A stretch of 10,549 nucleotides of DNA from Omnitrophica bacterium RBG_13_46_9 (GCA_001804045.1 MHFD01000021.1:61468-72016); one strand, 5' to 3'. Positions 1-7,725 are shown, counted from the first letter of the stretch. Numbers and translations are program-made. The notes: a model not told the origin generated them from the sequence alone.

Positions 1-192
1 AAAGAGAGGATGCTTATTTTAAAAGATCTTTATAGGGCTGACGAATGCTTTTTGACCGGCACCGCCGCCGAAATTGTGCCTGTCGTGCGGATCGATAATA
101 AAAAAATAGGCTCCGGCAGACCCGGCCAGGTGACAAAACTGCTTTTGGAAGAATTCCACAGATTTACAAAGGTAGACGGGGTGCGATATTGA
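1..192 (+). CDS. ilvE: Branched-chain amino acid aminotransferase, C-terminal fragment
   Basis: The reading frame is open from the first base and stops with TGA at 190-192, so only the last 63 codons of a larger gene are in the window. The peptide carries the C-terminal hallmark of class IV PLP aminotransferases of the IlvE type: DLYRADECFLTGTAAEIVPV, followed by a 'vD.k.IGsGrpG.vTk.LleeF' tail. IlvE transfers the amino group between valine, leucine or isoleucine and 2-oxoglutarate in the cytoplasm. The GTAAEI segment belongs to the cofactor and substrate site region; the catalytic lysine lies upstream, outside the window. D-amino-acid aminotransferase and ADC lyase share the fold, but the ADE.FLTGTAAEI.PV run is most typical of IlvE. 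A hairpin follows the stop, so the gene is probably a separate transcription unit from mcsA. Confidence 0.85.
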   Translation, partial: KERMLILKDLYRADECFLTGTAAEIVPVVRIDNKKIGSGRPGQVTKLLLEEFHRFTKVDGVRY

Positions 193-196
193 TGTG

Positions 197-232
197 AGAA
201 ACCAGAAACAACTCTGGTTTCTGGTTACTTTT
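197..232 (+). terminator. Hairpin and short T-run after ilvE, possible intrinsic terminator
   Basis: Positions 200-209 (AACCAGAAAC) pair perfectly with 217-226 (GTTTCTGGTT) around a 7-nt loop, and ACTTTT follows. A second 10-bp register is possible, 197-206 with 213-222, because the left arm contains AGAAACC repeated with a 7-nt period. The stem is only moderately GC-rich and the T-run is short, so termination may be incomplete and some transcription may pass into mcsA. It is also an example of the heptamer-repeat class seen in other gaps of this window. Confidence 0.5.
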
Positions 233-248
233 AACATAGGAGCAACAG

Positions 249-749
249 ATGCAATGCGATGTATGTCACAAGAGGGAAGCGACGGTCCATCTCACTGAGA
301 TAATCAATAATAACGTATCAAAGCTTCATCTGTGCGAGCAATGCGCAAGGGAAAAAAGCGAGGAGATGGAGGAACATTTTGGGTTAGCCGATTTGCTTTC
401 TGGACTGACGGATCTTGTGCCGGTCGTGGAGAAAGAGGAAATAGATAAAGATGTCAAATGCCCTTCCTGCGGCTTTACTTTTCAAAACTTCAGGAAGATG
501 GGAAGATTGGGATGCCCTAAATGTTACGAGACATTCAAAGATCAGTTAAGTCCGTTGCTCAGAAAGATACATGGTTCTGAAAATCATGTCGGTAAAACGC
601 CGGCCAGAAAAGAGCTTGTTCACGACAAGGCGACGCTGTTAGATGACTTAAGAGCAAGACTCGAAAAAGCGATTCAGTCAGAGGAGTTCGAGGAGGCAGC
701 GCGTTTAAGGGACCAGGTCAGAGCTGTTAGCAAGGAGCAGAAAAAATGA
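249..749 (+). CDS. mcsA: McsA, activator of the McsB protein-arginine kinase
   Basis: The 166-residue protein has four CxxC zinc-binding pairs: C3/C6, C29/C32, C71/C74 and C89/C92, arranged as two zinc modules. A C-terminal UVR motif lies at about residues 129-163 (LEKAIQSEEFEEAARLRDQV region). This is the standard McsA architecture and length. In Bacillus and Staphylococcus, McsA binds and activates McsB and helps deliver phospho-arginine proteins to ClpC. The start is supported by AGGAG at 238-242, six bases before the ATG. The stop overlaps the mcsB start as ATGA (746-749), which indicates translational coupling. Upstream lies ilvE rather than ctsR. I saw no CtsR-type tandem heptad or CIRCE inverted repeat between 193 and 248, so control of this operon is unknown. 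Confidence 0.93.
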   Translation: MQCDVCHKREATVHLTEIINNNVSKLHLCEQCAREKSEEMEEHFGLADLLSGLTDLVPVVEKEEIDKDVKCPSCGFTFQNFRKMGRLGCPKCYETFKDQLSPLLRKIHGSENHVGKTPARKELVHDKATLLDDLRARLEKAIQSEEFEEAARLRDQVRAVSKEQKK

Positions 750-1801
750 AGTTAGAAGACTTGCTGTATAAAAAAAGCGAATGGTTGAGAGGCACAGGCC
801 CAAAATCTAATATTGTGATTTCTGCCAGAATACGGCTCGCCAGGAACCTAAATGGTTTTTCTTTTTTCAACTGGGCCAAACCGAAAGAAAAAGAAGGCAT
901 CCTAAACACCGCTAAAGGGGCTATAGATAAGAGTAAGTTTATGAAGAAAAGCCTTTTCTTGAGTATGAAGGATCTGACGGAAATCGACAGGCAGTTCCTG
1001 GTCGAAAGGCATCTTATGAGCCCGGAGCATGTGATCGACCCCGAATACAAAGGTCTGGTTATAGATGATAAAGAGATAGTCAGCATCATGGTTAACGAAG
1101 AGGACCATCTCAGGATCCAGGTTCTGCAATCGGGTTTTAATATCATCGAGGCCTGGCATATGTGCGATGAAATCGATACGGACATAAGCAACAGGGTCAC
1201 TTACGCATTTTCCAGCAAGTGGGGTTATCTCACGGCTTGCCCTACAAATACAGGCACGGGTTTGCGGGCATCCGTTATGCTGCATCTTCCGGCGCTTGTA
1301 ATGACTAACCAGATCGGCAAGGTCTTCCAGGCCATATCAAAGCTCGGATTGACGATGCGCGGGTTTTACGGCGAAGGAACAGAAGCTATAGGAAACTTCT
1401 TTCAGGTTTCAAACCAGCTTGCGCTGGGGCATTCGGAAAACGATTTAATAGACAAAATCGGCGGTATCGTGGATAAACTTGTGAAACGGGAAGAGTCAAC
1501 GCGCAGTATCCTTATGGCAAAGAATAAGGAAGAAATGGTGGATAAGATATGGCGCGCCTACGGAACATTAAAAAGCGCACGCATTATTACAAGCGCCGAG
1601 ACGATAAAATTACTTTCGACCATTCGCCTGGGCGTAGACCTGGATATAGTAGGCAATGTTGACAAGATTCAGATAAACGAGCTTTTTATCCTGACTCAGC
1701 CCGCACATCTTCAGAAGATGGAAGGCAAGCTTTTAACCCCGAATCAGAGAGATTACAAAAGGGCGGATCTGATCAGGGAAAGATTAAAAGGAGAGAAATA
1801 A
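746..1801 (+). CDS. mcsB: McsB, protein-arginine kinase
   Basis: This 351-residue protein belongs to the ATP:guanido phosphotransferase family and has the usual McsB length. Visible motifs in order: the SARIRLARNL nucleotide-site segment (26-35), NEEDH (117-121, acidic catalytic region), TACPTNTGTG with the active-site cysteine C165 (163-172), and RGFYGEGTEA (205-214) with the second catalytic acidic region. Near the C-terminus is RDYKRA (335-340), which matches the RDxxRA phospho-arginine allosteric motif that distinguishes McsB from creatine and arginine kinases. McsB phosphorylates arginines on damaged proteins, marking them for ClpC-ClpP. No catalytic motif appears damaged, so it should be active. 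It overlaps mcsA by 4 nt, and clpC follows after a structured 163-nt gap. A free-arginine kinase is unlikely given the RDxxRA motif and the neighbours. Confidence 0.95.
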   Translation: MKLEDLLYKKSEWLRGTGPKSNIVISARIRLARNLNGFSFFNWAKPKEKEGILNTAKGAIDKSKFMKKSLFLSMKDLTEIDRQFLVERHLMSPEHVIDPEYKGLVIDDKEIVSIMVNEEDHLRIQVLQSGFNIIEAWHMCDEIDTDISNRVTYAFSSKWGYLTACPTNTGTGLRASVMLHLPALVMTNQIGKVFQAISKLGLTMRGFYGEGTEAIGNFFQVSNQLALGHSENDLIDKIGGIVDKLVKREESTRSILMAKNKEEMVDKIWRAYGTLKSARIITSAETIKLLSTIRLGVDLDIVGNVDKIQINELFILTQPAHLQKMEGKLLTPNQRDYKRADLIRERLKGEK

Positions 1802-1964
1802 TAAAGAGAAAATCACATTTAACACGGATATGTGCGGATATCAGTGAAGGATACCGCTGATCTGTCCTTACACCTGCCTGCCAGGGTAGGATGTAAGCAG
1901 TTTCACACTCAAGATGGAAGACCTGCCGCAATCCGCATTAAGTAAAAATGGAGGATGTATAAAA
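1802..1964 (+). promoter_or_regulatory. Structured 163-nt gap before clpC with hairpins and degenerate repeats
   Basis: No gene of usual size fits between the mcsB stop and the clpC start. A hairpin at 1867-1897 has a CTTACA/TGTAAG base, a one-base bulge, then CCTGCC against GGTAGG with one wobble, and a six-base loop. No T-run follows, so it is a weak candidate terminator. Upstream, 1824-1862 holds related blocks with spacing near 10 nt (CGGATATGTG, CGGATATCAG), and ATCAGTG can pair with CGCTGAT (7 bp). The gap may carry a clpC promoter or leader RNA, or a dispersed repeat; I see no convincing -35/-10 pair, CIRCE or CtsR operator. Confidence 0.4.
1950..1955 (+). promoter_or_regulatory. Ribosome binding site fixing the clpC start
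   Basis: GGAGGA lies nine bases before the ATG at 1965. An in-frame ATG at 1914 would add 17 residues with no family resemblance, and it lacks a comparable site. The protein beginning at 1965 starts MAMFNRFTERARKV, which matches the usual ClpC N-terminus. Confidence 0.8.
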
Positions 1965-4424
1965 ATGGCGATGTTTAACAGGTTCACCGAAAGAGCGCGC
2001 AAGGTAATTCTTTTAGCGAAAGAGGAAGCCAAGCGTTTTAATCATGATTATATAGGGACAGAACATATTCTGTTAGGACTTATCAGGGAGGGCGAAGGCG
2101 TGGCTGCCGCAGTTTTGGCTAGTCTCGGCTTGAATTCCGACAAGATAAGATTTGAAGTGGAAAAACTTGTCCAGCCCGGCCCTGCCACCATCGTATCAGG
2201 CGATATCCCATTTACGCCTAAAGCGAAAAGGGTTATAGAACTTGCCATGGAGGAGGCCAGGGAGCTGGGGCATAATTATATCGGCACAGAACATCTTTTG
2301 TTGGGCTTGCTTCGCGAAGGCGAAGGCGTTGCTTCCCAGGTATTGATGAATCTCGGGTTGGACCTGGATAAGGTCAGGATGGAGGTCATGAGCTTATTGG
2401 GCTCTTCCATCCCCGGTTATGGCCAGACTCAAAAGACAAGGAAGGGGAAGACGCCTGCCCTGGATGCGTTCGGGAGGGATCTGACAAAACTCGCTAAAGA
2501 AAACAAACTTGATCCTGTTATAGGAAGGAATAACGAGATAGAAAGGGTCATACAGATTTTATCCAGGCGCACAAAGAACAATCCCGTTTTATTGGGTGAG
2601 GCAGGTGTAGGAAAGACCGCTATCGTGGAGGGACTGGCCCAGAAGATCATTGCGTCTGAAATACCGGAACTTCTTAAAGATAAAAGGATAATCATACTTG
2701 ATCTTGCCCTTATGGTAGCCGGCACAAAGTACAGGGGGCAATTTGAGGAACGCATCAAGGCGGTGATGGACGAGATAAGGAGTTCTCCGGATGTAATTGT
2801 TTTTATCGATGAGCTGCACACGCTGGTCGGGGCCGGAGGAGCCGAGGGGGCGATAGACGCTTCCAATATACTGAAACCCGCTCTTTCCCGCGGGGAAATA
2901 CAGTGCATAGGGGCGACCACGCTGGATGAATATAGAAAACATATCGAGAAAGACGCGGCGCTTGAAAGAAGATTCCAGACAATCGTTGTAGAGCCGAACA
3001 CCATAGAAGAGACTATAGAGATTCTCAAGGGCTTGAGAGACAAATACGAAGCCCATCATAAAGTGAAGTTTACTGATGAGGCGCTGGAGGCAGCGGCTAA
3101 GTTCTCCGATAGATATATAAGCGGCCGTTTCCTGCCCGATAAAGCCATCGACCTGATAGATGAAGCGGGAGCCCGGTCGCACCTTTCCACCATGACCGCG
3201 CCTCCCGATATGAAAGAGATGGAAGACAAGATAGAAAGCTTTAGGCAGGAGAAAGAAGCGGCTGTCAAAAGCCAGGATTTTGAGAAAGCGGCCAAATATA
3301 GAGATGAGGAAAGGAAGGCGAAGGAACTTTTAATAAGGGTCAAAAAACAATGGAAGGAAACCCAGGGCAAGAAGATCCCAACGGTTACCGAGGAGAGCAT
3401 CGCGTTTATTGTGTCTAAATGGACTGGCATTCCTTTGCTTAAGCTCGAGGAGAAAGAAACGGCCAAATTCATAAAGATGGAGGATGAGCTGGACGGGAAG
3501 GTTATAGGCCAGCATGAAGCCATAAGCGCTATCGCCAGCGCCGTAAGGCGTTCCAGGGCTGGCATAAAAGATCCCCGCCGGCCCATAGGTTCATTCATAT
3601 TTATGGGGCCGACAGGCGTGGGCAAGACTCTGTTAGGCAGGAAATTGGCCGAATTTATGTTTGGCGACGAAGACGCTATTATCCAGGTGGATATGTCTGA
3701 ATATATGGAGAAGTTTAATGTTTCCAGGCTGGTCGGAGCCCCTCCCGGCTATGTCGGTTATGAAGAAGGCGGCCAGCTTACCGAGAAGGTCAGAAGGCGC
3801 CCGTACGCAGTTATTCTTCTGGATGAGATAGAAAAGGCCCACCCGGATGTGTTCAACATACTTTTGCAGCTTCTCGAAGAAGGCCGTCTTACAGATTCGT
3901 TCGGCAGAAAAGTCGATTTTAAGAATACCATCCTTATTATGACTTCTAACATAGGCGCGGAACTGCTGAGGAAACAGGGCTCTATCGGATTCCGTTCGGT
4001 TGAAAAAGAAGAAGAGTCATATAAAGATATGAAGACTAGGCTGCTTGAGGAGATCAAAAAGGTATTCAAGCCGGAATTTTTAAACAGGGTAGACGATATA
4101 ATAGTTTTTAGAAGCCTCAACAAAGATGATCTGCAGAAAATAGTCGACCTTGAGATTCAGGAAGTCCAGTCACGGCTTAAAGAACAGAATATAAAATTCG
4201 AGCTTACGCCTCAGACTAAAGATTTCCTGGTCGAGAAAGGGTTTGATAAGATATTTGGCGCCAGACCTATCAAGAGGACTATCCAGAGATTTTTGGAAAA
4301 TCCCCTGGCCGAAGAGATTATTGCCGGGAAGCTTAAGAACGGTGGCAGCGTCAGGGTAGATGTAAAAGGCGACCGTTTGGCATTTGACAGTATTACAAGC
4401 GATGCTAAAAAGGAGAAAGTTTAA
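1965..4424 (+). CDS. clpC: ClpC, AAA+ unfoldase of the Clp protease
   Basis: From the ATG at 1965 the protein has 819 residues, typical of ClpC. Two Clp_N repeats cover about 5-70 and 83-146. The first AAA+ domain has Walker A GEAGVGKT (211-218), Walker B VIVFIDE (277-283) and an LERRF arginine-finger segment (333-337). A middle domain with a UVR motif (about 416-455, SQDFEKAAKYRDE) separates ClpC from ClpA, and its short length separates it from ClpB. The second AAA+ domain has Walker A GPTGVGKT (548-555), Walker B VILLDE (616-621) and the GAPPGYVGYEEGG segment. The tripeptide IGF at 674-676 is the expected ClpP-docking loop. ClpC unfolds proteins, including those phosphorylated by McsB, and feeds them to ClpP. 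No clpP is in the window. The middle-domain UVR resembles the one in McsA, in line with a shared adaptor system. Confidence 0.97.
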   Translation: MAMFNRFTERARKVILLAKEEAKRFNHDYIGTEHILLGLIREGEGVAAAVLASLGLNSDKIRFEVEKLVQPGPATIVSGDIPFTPKAKRVIELAMEEARELGHNYIGTEHLLLGLLREGEGVASQVLMNLGLDLDKVRMEVMSLLGSSIPGYGQTQKTRKGKTPALDAFGRDLTKLAKENKLDPVIGRNNEIERVIQILSRRTKNNPVLLGEAGVGKTAIVEGLAQKIIASEIPELLKDKRIIILDLALMVAGTKYRGQFEERIKAVMDEIRSSPDVIVFIDELHTLVGAGGAEGAIDASNILKPALSRGEIQCIGATTLDEYRKHIEKDAALERRFQTIVVEPNTIEETIEILKGLRDKYEAHHKVKFTDEALEAAAKFSDRYISGRFLPDKAIDLIDEAGARSHLSTMTAPPDMKEMEDKIESFRQEKEAAVKSQDFEKAAKYRDEERKAKELLIRVKKQWKETQGKKIPTVTEESIAFIVSKWTGIPLLKLEEKETAKFIKMEDELDGKVIGQHEAISAIASAVRRSRAGIKDPRRPIGSFIFMGPTGVGKTLLGRKLAEFMFGDEDAIIQVDMSEYMEKFNVSRLVGAPPGYVGYEEGGQLTEKVRRRPYAVILLDEIEKAHPDVFNILLQLLEEGRLTDSFGRKVDFKNTILIMTSNIGAELLRKQGSIGFRSVEKEEESYKDMKTRLLEEIKKVFKPEFLNRVDDIIVFRSLNKDDLQKIVDLEIQEVQSRLKEQNIKFELTPQTKDFLVEKGFDKIFGARPIKRTIQRFLENPLAEEIIAGKLKNGGSVRVDVKGDRLAFDSITSDAKKEKV

Positions 4425-4463
4425 GCAGGGCAGGTATATCGCACGCTGCAGGAATGGATAAAA

Positions 4464-5909
4464 ATGAGAAGGATCAAATCCATAAGAAGAAGAAAGATCT
4501 GTGTTTTGAACGTACTTTTTCTGAGCACGGCTTTTCTGTTTTGCGAGACCTATGCCTCCTCGTTTTTCAGGGAATTTGCCCAGCGGCAGCTGGAAGAGTT
4601 GCTTTCCAGCGGGGTCCGGGTCGATGTCGGCAGCATCAAAGGCGGGATTTTCAGAAATCTTATTTCAGAAGAGGTGAACATCTATTCTCGGCAGGGAAAC
4701 GTTCCAAGCTTCAATATAGAACGGATGGAGATCGATTACAGGCTATGGTATCCGCTTTTGAAGAAGATACCGGCGATGTCAAGCCTTGACGACCAGGAGA
4801 AGATTCGGCTGTTCGTGGGCAAGAGAAATAGAGACTATGTAAACGGTTTTTTTGAACTGGAGAGTAAGGAAAAAAAACTGAATGTATCGGGATACCTTAG
4901 CTTGGGCGATAAGGATAAGGTTTTCGTTAAAGGTTCGATAGATGAAGAAAGGGTTTCAAAATTTCGCATAAATCAAAAAAAGGGTTTCGTTGATTTAGAG
5001 ATAAAAAGTGAAAAAAAGACTTTTGTGGTGCACGGTAAAATGAGGCACATAAACCCCGTCAGATGGTTGGCCCAGGACGGATCGACCCTTAATGATGTGG
5101 ATCTCGTAGGTGAATTCGATGCGACTGTTACCGTGGATAAAAGAGGCATAAGAGAAGGGCGGGTTATTTTTAAAAACTTGATTTTTAACTACAGGCCTTT
5201 AGGCAAGGACATAGATATTTCCTTAAATTATGATATGGCCAAGAAGATGCTGAATCTGACGGGATTCAAGATAGGTGGCGAAATAGCAGGCAACGGGTAC
5301 ATAAGATTAGCGTCTATCCATTATCTGTTTTTAAACTGTGTAGTATCAAATTTGGCTTTGGAAGACTATTTTGCGGCCGGGAGCGCGCAGGGAGTAGTTT
5401 CCGGAATAATGAGCGGCAACTTCATTCTTAAAGGCCCTATGAAGGAACCCGGTCTTACGGCGCACCTGGATGTCCAGAACGGCAGGCTGGACGATATGAG
5501 GTTCGATTCGATTATCGGAAATTTGAAAGGCAAAGGCCCGATAATTTCGATATATGATTCCAGAATCAGCAGAGCCGAAGGCTACATTACCGTTGGAGGC
5601 GAGATTGATTTGACCCGGCTTAAGGATAATAAGGCGTTCGAAGGGGTTTATTTTGATACAGACAAGGATTTCTTTGTATGGGAAGGGTGGAATATAATAA
5701 AAGAAGGCGGAAGTTCGACGGTCAAGGCCGAGAAGTTTCTGGGCGATGAATTTAAATTGAGCTTTAAGACATTCATGAAAGATGTCATGTCAAAAGAGAA
5801 AACAGGTGAAATCGACCTAGAATATAAACTTGACAGTAGCGGAAGTTTGCAGATGACCCTTGGGGACGAAGGAGAGTTTGTGGGAGTCGCGCACAAGGTA
5901 AGGTTTTAA
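4464..5909 (+). CDS. AsmA/TamB-like envelope protein of unnamed family
   Basis: I do not recognise a named family. The 481-residue protein begins with a basic stretch (RRIKSIRRRK) and a hydrophobic segment at about 12-27, a signal anchor or signal peptide with possible cleavage near A31. There is no lipobox around C27. Next comes 'vrVdVGSIKGGIFRNLiSEEVNIY' (about 51-74), the pattern that opens AsmA/TamB-superfamily proteins. The rest is rich in short alternating polar/hydrophobic stretches expected to form beta-strands, with repeated 'G.i.l' turns (for example around 270-285, 310-335 and 375-385). It ends in HKVRF, with a C-terminal phenylalanine as is common in TamB-type ends. Relatives (TamB, YhdP, YdbH) span the periplasm as lipid conduits or aid outer-membrane assembly. 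It starts 39 nt after clpC (AGGA at 4450-4453) and precedes mlaE, which suggests a role in lipid transport. Much shorter than TamB or YhdP. Confidence 0.65.
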   Translation: MRRIKSIRRRKICVLNVLFLSTAFLFCETYASSFFREFAQRQLEELLSSGVRVDVGSIKGGIFRNLISEEVNIYSRQGNVPSFNIERMEIDYRLWYPLLKKIPAMSSLDDQEKIRLFVGKRNRDYVNGFFELESKEKKLNVSGYLSLGDKDKVFVKGSIDEERVSKFRINQKKGFVDLEIKSEKKTFVVHGKMRHINPVRWLAQDGSTLNDVDLVGEFDATVTVDKRGIREGRVIFKNLIFNYRPLGKDIDISLNYDMAKKMLNLTGFKIGGEIAGNGYIRLASIHYLFLNCVVSNLALEDYFAAGSAQGVVSGIMSGNFILKGPMKEPGLTAHLDVQNGRLDDMRFDSIIGNLKGKGPIISIYDSRISRAEGYITVGGEIDLTRLKDNKAFEGVYFDTDKDFFVWEGWNIIKEGGSSTVKAEKFLGDEFKLSFKTFMKDVMSKEKTGEIDLEYKLDSSGSLQMTLGDEGEFVGVAHKVRF

Positions 5910-5925
5910 CGGGAGGGGTTACAGT

Positions 5926-5976
5926 ATGTTGCGTAATGATTGCGCGACATTTCGTAGCCTACGCTTGAGATGTTGA
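5926..5976 (+). CDS. Possible 16-residue leader peptide overlapping the mlaE start
   Basis: A strong purine site GGGAGGGG (5911-5918) stands seven bases before an ATG at 5926, which opens 16 codons ending in TGA at 5974-5976. The stop overlaps the mlaE start region (ATG at 5970) in another frame. mlaE itself has only a poor site (GAG directly before its ATG). This arrangement suggests that ribosomes translating the leader restart at mlaE. The peptide is basic and cysteine-containing, with no recognisable motif. The start, spacing and overlap are seen in the sequence; coupling is inferred, and so short a reading frame can arise by chance. Confidence 0.35.
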   Translation: MLRNDCATFRSLRLRC

Positions 5977-6761
5977 ATGTTAAAAGAAAGTTCGAGGCAT
6001 TAGGCGAAAAAGCGTTAGCGTTTATCAGATATATCGGCGGCGTTACGGTATTTTTCAGCGAAATACTTTATTGGATTATACACCCGCCTTTTAGGGTCAG
6101 GCACGTTATAAAGCAAGCAGAGAAGATCGGCGCAAGCAGCCTACCTATAGTATCTCTCATAAGTCTATTCACAGGTATGGTCCTCGCTTTGCAGAGCGCT
6201 TATCAGATGCAGAAGATTCAGGCGGAGATGTACATAGCGTCACTCGTCGCCCTTTCTATGATAAGGGAGTTGGGGCCGGTTCTTACAGCTCTTATTGTCG
6301 CCGGCAGGTGCGGGGCAGCCATAACCGCAGAGATCGGCACTATGAAAGTGACCGAACAGATAGATGCTTTAGAGGCATTGGCAACCAATCCGATAAACTA
6401 CCTTGTCGTTCCCAGATTCTGGGCACTGCTTATCTCGCTTATCACGTTGACGATTTACTCGGACTTTATAGGGATTACAGGAGGTTATCTGGTTGGGGTT
6501 TGCAAGCTTCGCATACCGCATTATACGTACGTGAAGATGACTTTCGATCCGCTGACCCAAAGCGATATGCGTAATGGTTTATACAAGAGCTTTGTGTTCG
6601 CCATTGTCATATGTGTCGTTGCCTGTTTCGAAGGAATGCGCGCCAAAGAAGGGGCGGAGGGAGTGGGTAAGGCTACCACCTCAAGCGTGGTAAGAAGTTT
6701 TGTGCTTATAATAGTTTGTGACTGTCTGTTGACGGCGTTTATGTACTTTTTCGGGAGATGA
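5970..6761 (+). CDS. mlaE: MlaE, permease of the phospholipid-transport ABC system
   Basis: The 263-residue protein is a full-length MlaE/YrbE permease. The family core is at about 99-136: RELGPVLTALIVAGR, then GAAITAEIGTMKVTEQIDALE, which holds the EQIDAL coupling segment that docks on the ATPase. Hydrophobic segments lie at about 55-78, 88-112, 145-172, 205-222 and 240-262, preceded by an amphipathic N-terminal helix. MlaE forms the inner-membrane channel of the MCE-type importer/exporter that moves phospholipids between the inner and outer membranes. The ATG at 5970 is the earliest possible start because a TAG lies in frame at 5955. It has almost no ribosome site of its own and may depend on the overlapping leader. 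mlaF follows after 72 nt. Confidence 0.95.
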   Translation: MLNVKRKFEALGEKALAFIRYIGGVTVFFSEILYWIIHPPFRVRHVIKQAEKIGASSLPIVSLISLFTGMVLALQSAYQMQKIQAEMYIASLVALSMIRELGPVLTALIVAGRCGAAITAEIGTMKVTEQIDALEALATNPINYLVVPRFWALLISLITLTIYSDFIGITGGYLVGVCKLRIPHYTYVKMTFDPLTQSDMRNGLYKSFVFAIVICVVACFEGMRAKEGAEGVGKATTSSVVRSFVLIIVCDCLLTAFMYFFGR

Positions 6762-6772
6762 TTACGGTACGC

Positions 6773-6821
6773 TTTTAAGTCATCGGTCTTCAGTCATAGG
6801 TTGACGATAGACGATAGCTGC
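6773..6821 (+). repeat. Degenerate 7-nt-period array between mlaE and mlaF
   Basis: Most of the 72-nt gap can be read as seven in-phase heptamers, each starting with T. Units include TCATCGG (6780-6786), TCTTCAG (6787-6793) and TCATAGG (6794-6800), and then the exact pair GACGATA, GACGATA (6803-6816). The units are diverged, so this is weak evidence alone. It matches the period seen at 197-209, 9519-9580 and 10315-10414. Confidence 0.4.
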
Positions 6822-6833
6822 AAGTGGGAAGAG

Positions 6834-7592
6834 ATGATAGAAATAATAAATCTGTGTAAGAATTTCGGAACTCATAAAGTATTGGACAACCTGGGTTTGA
6901 CCATAAACACCGGCGAGACAACCGTTATAATAGGAAGAAGCGGTTGCGGTAAAACCGTTCTTTTAAGACATATTATAGGTATATTCAGGCCTGATTTTGG
7001 GCAGGTTATTATAGACGGGAAGGATATAACGAAGTTAAGAGGCAGAGAGCTCAATGATATAAGGATGAAATTCGGCATGCTGTTTCAGGGATCCGCCCTT
7101 TTTGACTCTTTGTCTGTGTGGGAAAACGTGGCTTTTGGCCTTTTAGAGCATTACAACAAAAGAAAGAGCGCTATCATGGATAGGGTCAGGGAATGTTTAA
7201 GTTTGGTGGGTCTGGAAGGCGTGGAGAATTTCAAGCCCGCCGAACTTTCAGGAGGGATGCGTAAAAGGGTTGGCCTGGCCAGGGCCATATGCATGAAACC
7301 CGAAATCATACTTTACGATGAACCGACAACCGGCGTCGACCCCATCATGGGGGATGCCATAAACAATCTGATATTGGAGCTTCACGATAAACTGAAAGTT
7401 ACCTCTATCGCGGTTACGCATGATATGACAAGCGCCTATAAAATAGCCGATAGGATAGCGATGCTTTACAACGGAAAGATCATTGCGCTTGGGACGCCCG
7501 AGGAAATAAGGGATACAAAAGATCCCATTGTGAGGCAGTTTGTATACGGAGAGGCCGAGGGGCCTATCACCAATACTAGAAAAATAGAGTAA
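6834..7592 (+). CDS. mlaF: MlaF, ATPase of the phospholipid-transport ABC system
   Basis: From the ATG at 6834 the protein is 252 residues, starting MIEIINLCKNFG as MlaF proteins usually do. A TTG at 6801 in the same frame would add 11 residues encoded by the upstream repeat, so I prefer the ATG, although its purine run (GGGAAGAG, 6826-6833) is very close. All ABC motifs are present: Walker A GRSGCGKT (34-41), Q-loop Q85 in LFQGSALFDSLSVWENV, signature LSGGM (138-142), Walker B IILYDEP (158-164) and H-loop H196. The FQ..ALFDSL.V.ENV pattern and the C-terminal QFVYGEAEGPI are typical of MlaF rather than of other importers. It powers lipid movement through MlaE in the inner membrane. MlaB, the STAS partner in Escherichia coli, is not encoded here. 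Confidence 0.94.
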   Translation: MIEIINLCKNFGTHKVLDNLGLTINTGETTVIIGRSGCGKTVLLRHIIGIFRPDFGQVIIDGKDITKLRGRELNDIRMKFGMLFQGSALFDSLSVWENVAFGLLEHYNKRKSAIMDRVRECLSLVGLEGVENFKPAELSGGMRKRVGLARAICMKPEIILYDEPTTGVDPIMGDAINNLILELHDKLKVTSIAVTHDMTSAYKIADRIAMLYNGKIIALGTPEEIRDTKDPIVRQFVYGEAEGPITNTRKIE

Positions 7593-7665
7593 CGTATTAC
7601 CGATTGGAAGTACACGAATAAGCGTTGGGTCGGTTCAGCGATTCAACTAAGAAATTCAGGGATGG

Positions 7666-7701
7666 CGGATCTGGAAAAAACAGAGAATTTTCAAAGATCC
7701 G
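7666..7701 (+). other. Imperfect hairpin in the gap before mlaD
   Basis: CGGATCT (7666-7672) pairs with AGATCCG (7695-7701), and within it GAAAA (7674-7678) pairs with TTTTC (7688-7692) around a nine-base loop. The hairpin ends ten bases before the mlaD ribosome site. No T-run follows, so it is not a typical terminator. It could stabilise the mRNA segment or adjust mlaD translation. The rest of the 133-nt gap (7593-7725) shows nothing else recognisable. Confidence 0.45.
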
Positions 7702-7725
7702 GGACTCATTGAAGGAGGCAATATT

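Noticed and set aside
193..248. CIRCE or CtsR operator before mcsA
   Set aside because: No TTAGCACTC/GAGTGCTAA pair or GGTCAAA tandem heptads are present here or at 1802-1964.
2429..3043. 204-codon minus-strand open frame inside clpC (and similar ones at 2589-3182 and 3056-3625)
   Set aside because: These mirror the codon bias of clpC; no motifs or start signals support them.
4454..4789. 111-codon frame overlapping the start of the AsmA/TamB-like gene
   Set aside because: It is out of frame with a longer protein that has a signal anchor and family-like pattern, and its own product resembles nothing known.
7662..7712. 16-codon frame just before mlaD
   Set aside because: Its AGGG is directly against the ATG, it lies inside the hairpin, and it does not overlap the mlaD start; chance is the simpler view.
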